DNA from: Orthonyx spaldingii
Lineage: Eukaryota; Chordata; Aves; Passeriformes; Orthonychidae
Direction of reading: 5' to 3'
Assembly (NCBI GenBank): GCA_013397795.1
Contig: VZTJ01000748.1
Location: 2,315,624 to 2,379,623 of the forward strand
DNA: 64,000 bases
Under the pieces are notes generated by a model that was not told the DNA's origin, searched no databases, and saw nothing but the letters and a program-made list of their open reading frames with translations. Each line of letters begins with the position of its first letter. Within the stretch, counting starts at the first letter, position 1. Position numbers and translations under genes: made by a program. This document shows, one piece after another, positions 48,187-58,400 of this stretch.

Positions 48187-48295
48187 CCCGCCTGCCAGCG
48201 GCTCCGCCCCGCCGGGAGTGGCGGCGGCGGCCACGACTTCGTCGCGGTGTGCCGACCGGGCTCTGCCCGCCCGCGCCGTGCTGCTGCGCCTCTGC

Positions 48296-48836
48296 ACGGC
48301 AGAGGGAGTGACCCTGCCCCTCTGCTCAGCGCTGGTGAAGCCACATCTGGAGTGCTGTGTCCAGTACAGTACAAGGGAGTCCTGGACCCGAGCCAGCGGG
48401 GGGAACAAAGATGATGAGGGGACTGGAGCACCTCTCTAATGAGAAAAGGCTGAGGGAGCTGGGCCTGTTGAGCCTCGAGAAGAGAAGACTGAGACAGGAC
48501 TTCATTTATGTCTATCAGTATTGAAGGGAAGGTGCCAAGAGGATGGCGCCAGGCTCTGCTCGGTGGTGCTGAGTAACAGGACAAGAGGCAAGGGGCAGAG
48601 ACTGATGCACGGGAAGTTCCACTTGAATATGAGGAAGAACTACTTTACTGTGTGGGTGACCAAGCACTGGAAAAGGTTGCCCAGAGAAGTTGTGGATTCT
48701 CCCTCACTGGAGATTCAAGAACTGCCTGGATGCAATCCTGTGCCATGTGCTCTGGGATGACCCTGCTTGAGCAGGGAGGTTGGACCAGATGTCCCACTGT
48801 GGTCCCTTCCAACCTTGTCCATTATGTGATTCTGTA
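48296..48836 (+). mobile_element. CR1 LINE fragment abutting the DOCK9 promoter
   Basis: This plus-strand CR1 starts at 'gagggagtgaccctgcccct' (end of ORF2). It passes 'gtgaagccacatctggagtg', 'ggctgagggagctgggcctg' and 'gtgaccaagcactggaaaag' and ends at 'gtccattatgtgattctg'. Relative to related copies it has a gap around 'cagtacaagggagtcctgg'. It borders the CpG island and lies head-to-head with DOCK9, so the element and the gene point away from each other. No intact ORF remains. Confidence 0.95.
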
Positions 48837-49055
48837 CCTGTGGACACACATGTACGTGCATGTGGGGCTGTGTAAGTGAAACAGTCCAAAACCTTGGGAA
48901 ACGGGTACCGGAGCTGCAGCACCCACAGGATGGTATGAGCATGTGCGCTGCTCATGCATCCAACTTTTTCTCTGAGGTTTTCCTTTGTACTTTTTTTGTC
49001 CTCACAAATAGTGTCTGTTTGTAGGTAAAGTTGCACACATGTCTTTATTTGAGTA

Positions 49056-49437
49056 AAGACAACAAAGGTGATGAGGAGTCTGGAGCATTTCTTATGAGGA
49101 GAGAATGAGGGAGGTTGGCCTGTTTAGTCTAGAGAAGAGAAGACTGCAAGGGGATCTCATCAATGCATATAAATATCTGAAAGGCAGGTGTCAGAAGGAT
49201 AGTGCCAGACTCTTCAGTGGTGCCCAGTGACAGGATGAGGAGCAATGGCCATAAACACAAGAATTTCCACCTAAAGATGAGGAAGAATTTCCTTCCACTG
49301 AGGGTGGCAAAGCACTGGAACAGGCTGCCAAGGGAGGTTACCTGTTCCAGGTGACCCAGACTTGGCAAGGGGGTTGGATTATATGATCTCCAGAGGTCCT
49401 TTCCAACCCTAAGAATTTGATTCTGTGATTTTGTAAA
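49056..49437 (+). mobile_element. CR1 LINE fragment, 5' flank
   Basis: This plus-strand CR1 has 'gatgaggagtctggagcatt', 'ggcctgtttagtctagagaa' and 'gatctccagaggtcctttcc' and ends 'tttgattctgtgattttg'. The large minus-strand frame at 49129-49470 is an antisense by-product. It is 5'-truncated and non-coding. Confidence 0.94.
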
Positions 49438-49648
49438 AGTGTGGATGCCTCTAGCATGCTTAATTACCATGAATTCCTGCTGAGAGCCTGGCTAGCAGCA
49501 CTGCTGGAAGGTATGTAGGCATTAGACACGTTTAAATGCCTGGAGCATTTGAGAGCATTAGCACGCTTGTGCACCTTTATCTTCTTAAGCACCTTTTTAT
49601 ATAAACTAACAACACTTCTCTACAGCTGAGTATACAGCTTACCACTGA

Positions 49649-49672
49649 GGGAGGGAGGGAGGGAGGGAGGGA
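49649..49672 (+). repeat. (GGGA)6 microsatellite, quadruplex-prone
   Basis: Six uninterrupted GGGA units lie on the plus strand, giving six G-triplets with single-base loops. This is the pattern of a very stable parallel G-quadruplex. It is about 1.8 kb upstream of the DOCK9 ATG. Confidence 0.9.
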
Positions 49673-50460
49673 CTGAAAGCTGTGGACAAGGTGGCTTTCA
49701 GGTGGAAAAAAATAGCACAAAGTGTTTGTGTCTGAGGATACGTACTCAAGAAATGCCTGCTGGATAAAGGGCCTACTTTTTTGGATGCTTCACAGATACA
49801 TCTGTAACTAATAAGATTCCAAGTAATTGAGGTAATTCCTTCAGAAAGACAGAGGATAAGAAACGTTCAGACGTACAAATTTGTATCTTACAGAGAGTTT
49901 GTCCTTGAAGGATCTTTCCCACAGATACTCTGTAGACCTCATCAAAGGCTCATTTATTCAAATGCACGAGGTGGGATTTTTTAGTAGGATATCTGTCACA
50001 ACTTGAGTGTTGAAACTAGATTATACCTTAAGAAACACGTAATGTGCAGAGAGGGTGACTCGCCAGGCCCAGTAAAGATCACTAGAGTTTCTGTTTTCAC
50101 AAATCCAAGACCTGGTGTGTTTATGAGTCAATATTTAGGCTGATAAATCAGAAAATTGCATACCGGTGACACAGATTATCTGAATACAGAACTGGATGAG
50201 CAGCTATGTAAACATTTAGCTAGAATGAGCTATCTTATGATCTTTTTAATTTTTGTATCTCAATCTGTAAGATATGTCTATATCTCAAACTTCCACAAGT
50301 AAACATGCCCTAGATTTTATATAAATAATGGATGATTATTTTCTAAAATTAAATAATTTGTTATTTTCAGGGCTCTCAGGTGCTTTAAATTCTGACAATT
50401 CTGACCAAAATGCAAATAGTCTAATCTAGAGATTTTAATGGTTGCTTGAATCTAAAATGG

Positions 50461-50498
50461 CATAATTTAACTATGTTTGCATAATTTAACCATGTTTG
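50461..50498. repeat. 19-bp tandem duplication
   Basis: CATAATTTAACTATGTTTG is followed directly by a copy with one mismatch (CATAATTTAACCATGTTTG). Confidence 0.85.
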
Positions 50499-52203
50499 TT
50501 ACCTATTAATATTTCCCATGTATATTATGCATTTTACTGGAAAAGAGACAGTGTTCCAAGTCTGAAAAAAACTCTGAATGACACCTGTATAGGTGTCTCT
50601 ATATGTAGGAAAAGTGGGTAAATGAAAATTTACTTAAGAAAACCATACAGGATGCCCAAAAAATGAGGTTGTGAGAATCATCAGAGTTTCTTTTCAGCTA
50701 AACACATTCAGTTAAAGAAAGAAAAAGAAAGTGACAATTCTGTGTATAACAAAAGGAAAAATATGGAAACTGATAAGCAGAAATGGTAAATTACAGTTGT
50801 GAAACAATGAGAATGACTAATAGTAGCTAAATATAGGAATGAAAAGTCTTGGATCATTGCCTAAAGGAGAAGGGGAATAAATTTTTTAAAACATCAGGCT
50901 CAAGAAAGAAAAAAATCTAGACAATGGTGTGGTTTCCCTGCTACCTGGAAATACACAACTTTTATGCCAATGCATAAAATCATTTATTTTTTAATAGAGA
51001 ACTTGGATAATGCAGTAATACTTCATGGATGTAATTGCAAATGTTTTATTCAATTAGTACTTAGTAAAGGTGCTAAATAGCAACTGATATAGGTTAAAAC
51101 ATTTGAACTTTCAAGACCAACTAAGTCATGGCACAGATTTTTAAGGGATTCTAGATCATTCATGGTAATAATCGACCTGTGTTGGTTCCAGAAATGAAGA
51201 AGAGAAACTGATTTGGTGTCTGTTAGAAATATAAAGCAAAGGAGTTTGGATGAGAATCTTTGGCAAAATCATGAAAGTCAAAACTAAGAATCACATGCAG
51301 GAATTAAAGAATTATTGGATTTCTAATATCAACATGATTTGCTGACATTTAGGCCTGTTGCTTAATGGGACTGGTATTTCACCTGACACAGGTTACTGCA
51401 TAGTTATGAGTTTCTATGAGGACATTATGGTATATTCTATTGAACGCTAACATTCTATTCAACAATATTTTTATACAAAACTTGCAACATATCTTTATCT
51501 GAACAAAAAAAATAGATGCAGCTATAAATATTTATAGGGATGAAAGGCATCCAAGTACAAAGAATATTTTAAAGTCAAATTAGAGAGGTGTTATAGTGTG
51601 ATTATGAGTAACTCAAAAAGAGTCATAATTATGGTTCAAATTTTGTATTTAAAAGTGAAGGACTATTAAGAAGTAATAATGATATATATGGCATTCATCA
51701 AACTTTTACTGAAATAGTGGTATTGCATTTTAACACAGATAATTGACAAACTGGAAATGCCAGGAAAATCTGCCTTGCAGGAGAGAATGAAGAAGCATCT
51801 GTCTAGCTTATACAAAACCTGGATCATAATGCACTAGGATTTGCAAGAGAATTTCAAATATTAAAAGTCTCTCTAATCTGTCAGTTAAGATGACAGTGAG
51901 AAACAATAAATGGCAGGTGAAATTATACTCATTTAGAGTGAGATCCTTCTCTTTTAGCCACAAGAGGAGTTATTTGGTATAAAATCCCTAAGGACCCACT
52001 AAGCTCTATTTCCCAATTTCTATATTAAGATTCAGTAGCTTTTCTAGATCCTGTGAACTAAGTCATCCCTCAAGTTATGGACTCAAAGCAAAGCTCACAT
52101 TATAAAATTTCTTGGCTTTTGTTGCTGTGGAGGTCAAGATCATCACAACCTTTCTAGCATGAAAATCCTTTCAGTTAGGGAAAGAGCTGTTGAGCTAAAG
52201 GCC

Positions 52204-52497
52204 ACCAAAAGTACTAATCTCTTCACTCTTGTGACCAGTGACAGGACTTGAGGAAACAGCATGAAGCTGAGTCAGGGGATTAGATATAAAGGAAAAGGTT
52301 TTTCACACTGAGGATGGTTGAGCACTGGAACAGGCTCCCCAGGGAAGTGGTGAGAGCACCATCCTGCCAGAGTTCAAGAAGCATTTGGACAATGTTCTCA
52401 GGCACATGGTGTGACTCTTGGGGTGTCCTGTGCAGGGCCAGGAGTTGGACTGGATGATCCTTGTGGGTCCCTTCCAACTCAGCTTATTCTATGATAT
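52204..52497 (+). mobile_element. CR1 LINE fragment, 5' flank
   Basis: This plus-strand CR1 has 'gaccagtgacaggacttgag', 'tgagcactggaacaggctcc', 'ggcacatggtgtgactcttg' and 'tggatgatccttgtgggtcc' and ends 'cagcttattctatgat'. It is of the same 3' subfamily as 32758-33108, and about 50 bp of their 3' ends are nearly identical. It is 5'-truncated. Confidence 0.95.
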
Positions 52498-55400
52498 GGC
52501 CAGAGTAGGTGCTAAAAGATCAGAGAAAGCAAGGGAGTACTCACTAAATATTAGATAAGCAGATAGGCAGGACGTTTTACAAATAATAAGCAACTTAAAA
52601 ATGGATCTTAAAATCCAGAGATGTACATTTTTTTGCCTTTTTTTTTTTTTGTTGGTAGTCTGAAAGGCAGAAGCATAAAAAACTACATTTTGATAGCACT
52701 TTATCAGCAATTTAAAATGAGTTACTAGTACTCCATACTTGTAAAAGTTAAACTAAAGCAATACTGCTGATGGGTAGCTTTTTTAGCATCTTCAAACATA
52801 CTAACCCTTTCAATGATGTGCTGGAGTAGGTTCATTTGAGCTCCTTTTTAAAATTCTCCCAACGCCTGAAAAGAATAATGGAGTGTTTTTGCTGCATCTG
52901 GCTAAGACTGACTTTGTCCCAGATACAGCCAATCTACCCTTACAAATATTATACAAGCAGTCCACACAGATATTTCTGAATAGCAGCATTTAGTTCTTCC
53001 TCACCACCCCCAGTGAAACATAAGAGCGTGCCAAAGTTTATGTACAGAAAGGTACAAGTATTTTAAAATTACTTTGATTATGCAACACTGATCTCTTCTC
53101 CCCCATGAGATCCATAATATGCCTTTTTAAGATAACACCATTTTTTTGTCGGTGTCCCCAGGTCTACAAAGTTCATCCTAAATTCAAATACCTGAAAACA
53201 GCTACTTAGTGTAAGGTAGAATAAATACGTGTTTCCACCAAGCAGATATACCATAAATTACTTTGTGGTTGTTTCCTTCAATTATATTAGTGAAAAAGAG
53301 CACATAGATGTTTCTGCTGCTCATAAATGGAAGTGCAAAAATTATTCTGGTTTATTCCTTACCTGGAAATCTGGCTATATCATGAGGTGAAAGGAGGAGC
53401 ATTTAGTGCAAGTTTCTCTGTAATTTTCAGCATGCTGCTGTTCATAAAACTACATCCATTGCCTGCTTTGGAGAATGATGTAATTAGTTTTAGTGTAACT
53501 CTGTGTTTTAGGCTTAGTTCTTGTAACCCTGCCAACAGAAACTTGATGGACCAAGTAAATATTCCATGATCTTTCTACCCATTCATGTGCAATTTTAAAA
53601 GCTCATTTTCCCAATTTTATTTCTCATGTTCAGCAGAGGTATTACAGAATTAATATAAGCAAACTAAATCTTTCTCTCTTTCTTTTTCATGTTACCTCCC
53701 ATGACCTGGCTGAACTCCAACAAGGGTAACTATAGTTCTAGGTAAATAAAATCCTACGCAAGTTCACAAGGACACAAAATAATTCACTCTCTTTTCTACT
53801 TACTCAGAAGACAATTATGACACTTCTTTGAGTTTATCAGTCAATCAGTTTCATTCAGGCTTCTGGCATAGTATTCCTTCTTCAGCATTAGCTGTAGGAA
53901 TCTACCCATAAGTATTGTTAACATCTTTTGGAAAGCTAATCATGCAATATGAACCGAGTTTCACATAATTTTCTTCTATATTCAATGGAGTATGACAATT
54001 GTGTGATTTTAAACCTGATATAAAATTGATGCAGGACTTCTGAGTGGTTGCTCTGATGTTGTTTTAGTTTATTTTGGTTTGTCTAAACTCAGTTTAGGTA
54101 GTTTTGTTGGACCAAGTTAATAAAGGCTACACTTAACAAAAGTAAAGGTAGATGCATAATGTTTTGTACAAATAAACTCACATTTTAAAATTATTTAGAG
54201 TTTAACTTTTACAATTTAAAATGTTTACAATTTAAAACCTTCACAACTTTCCCTAGACTGCTGTTTATGGTTGCTGTGTACTTCTAAGAAATGTTTTCAT
54301 GTCGTACCATGACTACCAGCAGCTGCTTAAGAGCATACCATGGGATACATCTTTCTTTTATCATCAGTATAAGGATTGTTGAAACCTTTAGAAGAGGATT
54401 TCTCTTCTCCATAGGGATGGAGATTTCCAGCTAAGCCAGACCATATGCTGATTCCCGGATTTCTTATCTGTAATCAGTCTTTCTTTGATGTTGTCAAAGA
54501 TGTTTCCATTAAAACTGCAGAATGATTCTGGTACTTCATCAGTGTTCATGTGCAATATTTGTTATTATGAGACTCCATCTCTTACAACACAAACCAGTAA
54601 TACATTTCTTGCAGTGTTAATGTTTGTGATTCCCCACCCACTTTAAACTAAGACCAGCATAGGGCAGGTGGCTGATAACCTCTTAACACATAAAAGTACT
54701 GACAAGGTCTCCTGCAGACACTGTAATTCAAAGTAGTCTGTACGACCACAAATCCTCCATTATTGATTTCTCTGCTCATTCCCTTAATTCGACATAGCTC
54801 ACATTTCTTCCATTCTGAGTAGGTAACTTCTTCATAATCAAAGAATTTGGATAAGTGCTCCTTGTTTTAAGGTCAGTTTGGATACAGTTCCAAGACATGA
54901 ACTGAGAAATAAATAATAGGACATGGTCTGTATTCAACAAAGAGGTTGAGCAGTGATTGTTTACACTATAGGTGAGTCCTAAAGCTCACAGTTCTTGCCT
55001 CCATGGCAGAGGAACTGATGCAGCAGAGATCCTTGCTGGCACCAGGGAACAGTTTTCACCATATGCTGTACACAAGAAAAGGGAAACAGATTTTTTTTTT
55101 TATATTGCAAGCTTGTCCAGTACCTGTTCAAGTGGTGTATTTAGGAGCTTGTTTCTCTGGTATAAATATATACTCTAAAATGCTAGGCTTTGGTTCCTGT
55201 GCTTTCTTCCTTGCCAGGTCTTCTGGCTGTCATTTATAATAAACTTAGTCACAATAAGAAACACTTTTACAAATAAATGCAGTATACTGTCATAAAATAA
55301 AATCATTATAGAATATTTTATTGTAAAGATTTCTATTTTAATACAATGTACAACTATTAAAAATAACTGCACACTTGCTAATTTCTAACAAGTGTTTGGT

Positions 55401-58400
55401 TTGGCAAATTTTGTTACTGCTTGCTAACTTCTTGCTGTGGTTGACTTACCTAAAGTAACTTGGTGGAAGCAGTTGTTTTTAAACTTTTTAAAGCAACCTT
55501 TAAATAGCTGCAGGGCAATCTTAAAACAAAATTAAACAAAACAAAAAAAACCCAAGCAAACCCAAAAACCAGTTCATATCCAAACCCAAAAGAAAATATT
55601 TGAAGGGTTTGAAAGTTTCCTGTCACTTTATAATTTTTGCATATTTGTAGCCTATGATGTTGTAGCCACAACAATAAGCCTTATTCACATGGGGAACCAC
55701 AATGACACTACTAGAAATAATCACATGAGGAACAGCTGCAAGAATGAATTTGTGGATGTGGTGTAAATAAGAAAATTGTAAAATGGAATGCTGGAATTAT
55801 CATGACTAGTACAGCACAAAAGGGGAAAAGTCAGACATCTTTCTAAGAAATATAAATCCTGAGAAAGTTAAATACTTCATAATCAATCCTGGACCATATG
55901 ACAGACTGAATTTGTAACCTGGTGCAATACTACCTAAAAGCAACATCTCCTAATCAAGATAATAATTCAAGTCATTGCTCAAAACCTTTCAAATGTGACC
56001 AATGATCAATGTGACTTAGGATAAAACTCTTATTTCTTAGAAGAACAGTTGAAATTTGTTTAGGTGTTAAGCACATTGGTCTTGGAGGGGGATCCTTGTG
56101 AGTGAATCAATCAGATTCCACTGTCTCCTATTTTCCTATGAAACATGATGAATGGAAACTCATGAGAATTTGTCAGCCTTCCTTTGCAAGGACAAAGGAA
56201 AAAGGTCATTTTAGGTTTAATTTTCTAGATTTTCCTGATGTACTGTTTCATATCTATTTATGTTATTTCAAAACAAACAAACAAACAAGAAATTTACATT
56301 TTAAACTGGTCTTGTTTGCTATATAAGATTTACATCACTTAGATGTTACTCCTCTGTCCCCCAAAACTGCCAAACAGGCCTTGCATGTAATTTTATTTGC
56401 ATGTGTGATCAAAATTAGTTGTCAACAAAATGATTGGGTTATTGTCTATTTGAAAGCTACAGCTGCCTTGTTATGTGTAGTAGTATCTGTGGCAACCACA
56501 AAATCTAAGAGCCTTCCAGAAGCCTATGAAGCAATGTGAGTAACACATTTTTGTTTGGGTTTGTTTTAGTGTTTTTTTTTTTTTTTTACTCATGGCAAAA
56601 TGTGCATCTGCTGGAATGTTTTGGCTGCTTTTTAATAGTACATATTCCATCCATTCATCCACCAATATACTATCGTTTTTCTTCTGTTAGACAAGAGAAA
56701 TTCACAGAAAAAAGCCTTCAAAGCCTGTGGTGTAGAGTGGGTAAGTAATTGCAGGAGATCCCTGGAAGGCTTTGTCTCCTCCGTCAGAAGTCTTTTTCTT
56801 TGCAGAGAAGTCTCGCGTGTCAGAAGATGGAGTAACCAAACCCAGATTTATTTTGGAGCCATATTGTCCTTAGGTTCTCTTCTAAACACTTCGCAGCTGT
56901 CCTCTAAACTGATAAATCCTTCAGGAGTTAACATGGCTTATATTCCAAATACAAAAGCAGCTGTAAGGAGACACAGGGCCACAGATTTACTGGCATATTC
57001 CAGGGGCTGCAGCAGTGATGAATTGTCTGTAAAACTCACAGTTGTGATGCAAGCAACCATATAAACAAATATGCTATTTTTATATTTTACATATATAATA
57101 AGTAAGCAAACATAAAGCCTTGTTTGTCATTTCTTCTGACATAAATTTTGTTTCCATTTCTCAGCATTGTTGCTCAATCCTTTAACAGTGAGTAAAATTC
57201 CACTAAATACAAATGCTCGTGCTTGCAACAAGCTTTGCATTTATTTTCAAAAAAACCCCTCTAATGTGTTGGGCAGTGTCTTCCGCCCTTATCATCTTTC
57301 AGATCTATGTTCAAATAAAAGACAGAGAGGCTCAAACAAACTGTCCTCTGTCCCTGTGGCTCATTCAGTCAACATTCCAGTCCTGTCCTTTCTCACTTTC
57401 TCACTTTCTCAGGGTCATCTCCTTGCATCTTAATTTAAAGAAAAGGGGTCATGTAAGTTTGCAGAGCACAGATCTTTTTGGGAAACCATCTGTCCTGAAG
57501 CATCATCGCTAGATTCCTTGTTTGCTGAGACTTATGAAGTCATGCCTCACTTTCTTTAGACTTTCTATTATGCTCTAGTTATCTTCACTCATAGTTTTTG
57601 ATTGTCTAAAATATCATTTTAAGAAAAATTCCTGTGTCTTTCAACTGAATCCATACATTATCTTCTTCTCTTCCTTCAGTTTATGAAATGTATTTCAGCT
57701 TTGTCCCCTAGAACAAATGCTATTTTTACTGTTCTTATCACTTTCTTTCTTGCTTACATTCTCTTTTGTATTAATGGCCATGTAATTAGGAAGCCTGGAA
57801 AGGAGTACGAAATATATTTTTACCTGGTTCAAGAATTGGACATGTTCATAATAAATTTAAAAGAGAAGGTGCCATAACCTGAAAGGATTGTTGGAAAATG
57901 CTGCTTTAGGTAGATAATCCAGTGTAAAAAGAAAGAAACAGACCAAAGAACAAACAGTTAGAGGGTATGATCAGGTACAGGGGGGAAAAAAAAGAGGAAA
58001 AAAAAGTCACAAATGTACCAAAACAATGTAACAGAAAAGGAAAAGAAACAAAGTATTTAAGCTAGCCTTAGGACTAAGCATAAGAGGAATGGTGTAAAGG
58101 AAATTCTGACTTCCAGTTAACAATCCTGCTGCTGCAGTTTTAACTTCTTGTAATTGTAACCTAAGAGTTTCCTGGAAGCTGCTAGCACGGAAGCACATTC
58201 AGCCTACTGAAAGGCAAGTTTTGCAAGCCAAACATTTTATTTGCTGTTAAAATGAACTTGAAATCTGAATTTAGTCCATTTTTTCAAGTGCATCACAATG
58301 GGTATTATAAAGCTGCAGTGAATCAAGATAAATGGTTATGGTACTACTGCCTTGTGTCACCTCTGCTTTGAAAATTAACTCTTCCCTTGTCTGCAAGTCT

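Larger units (their letters stand above)
47815..48190 (-). promoter_or_regulatory. DOCK9: DOCK9 promoter and presumed 5' UTR
   Basis: This region lies immediately upstream of the ATG on the minus strand and shows no TATA box. In gene orientation it carries an ETS-type site, a GC box, two CCAAT boxes, a GC-box cluster and then purine-rich GGGAGGG repeats approaching the start codon. This is a typical housekeeping-style CpG-island promoter. The transcription start is not determinable by eye. Between the CCAAT pair and the ATG (about 47850-48050) is the likely range, because CCAAT boxes usually lie 60-100 bp upstream of the start. Confidence 0.75.
47390..48297. other. CpG island at the DOCK9 5' end
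   Basis: This block of about 0.9 kb has very high GC and very frequent CpG, in sharp contrast to the AT-rich flanks. It covers the exon 1 coding part, the presumed 5' UTR and the promoter. All six frames are open over long stretches (for example 47465-48439 plus, 47575-48408 minus), which is expected of stop-poor GC-rich DNA and is not evidence for more genes. One undetermined base (N) lies at 47530. Bidirectional transcription is common from such islands but cannot be shown here. Confidence 0.93.
49438..52203. other. Intergenic, AT-rich, no gene seen
   Basis: This is unique AT-rich sequence upstream of DOCK9. It contains the (GGGA)6 tract and a 19-bp tandem duplication at 50461-50498. No long frame, CpG cluster or repeat family is otherwise recognisable. 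Confidence 0.75.

Noticed and set aside
47575..48408. 277-codon minus-strand frame as a complete gene
   Set aside because: Only the 38 codons 47701-47814 belong to DOCK9. The upstream part is promoter and CR1, and the downstream part reads through a clear splice donor into intron.
47465..48439. 324-codon plus-strand frame (and the overlapping plus-strand frames at 47385-47783, 47808-48098, 47899-48414)
   Set aside because: They lie in the CpG island, are Arg/Pro/Ala/Gly-rich with no domain, cross the N and run into CR1. Stop-poor GC-rich DNA explains them.
52880..52930. A stretch reading 'gctgcatctggctaag' that recalls part of an avian endogenous retrovirus end
   Set aside because: The match is too short and the surrounding sequence does not continue the pattern.
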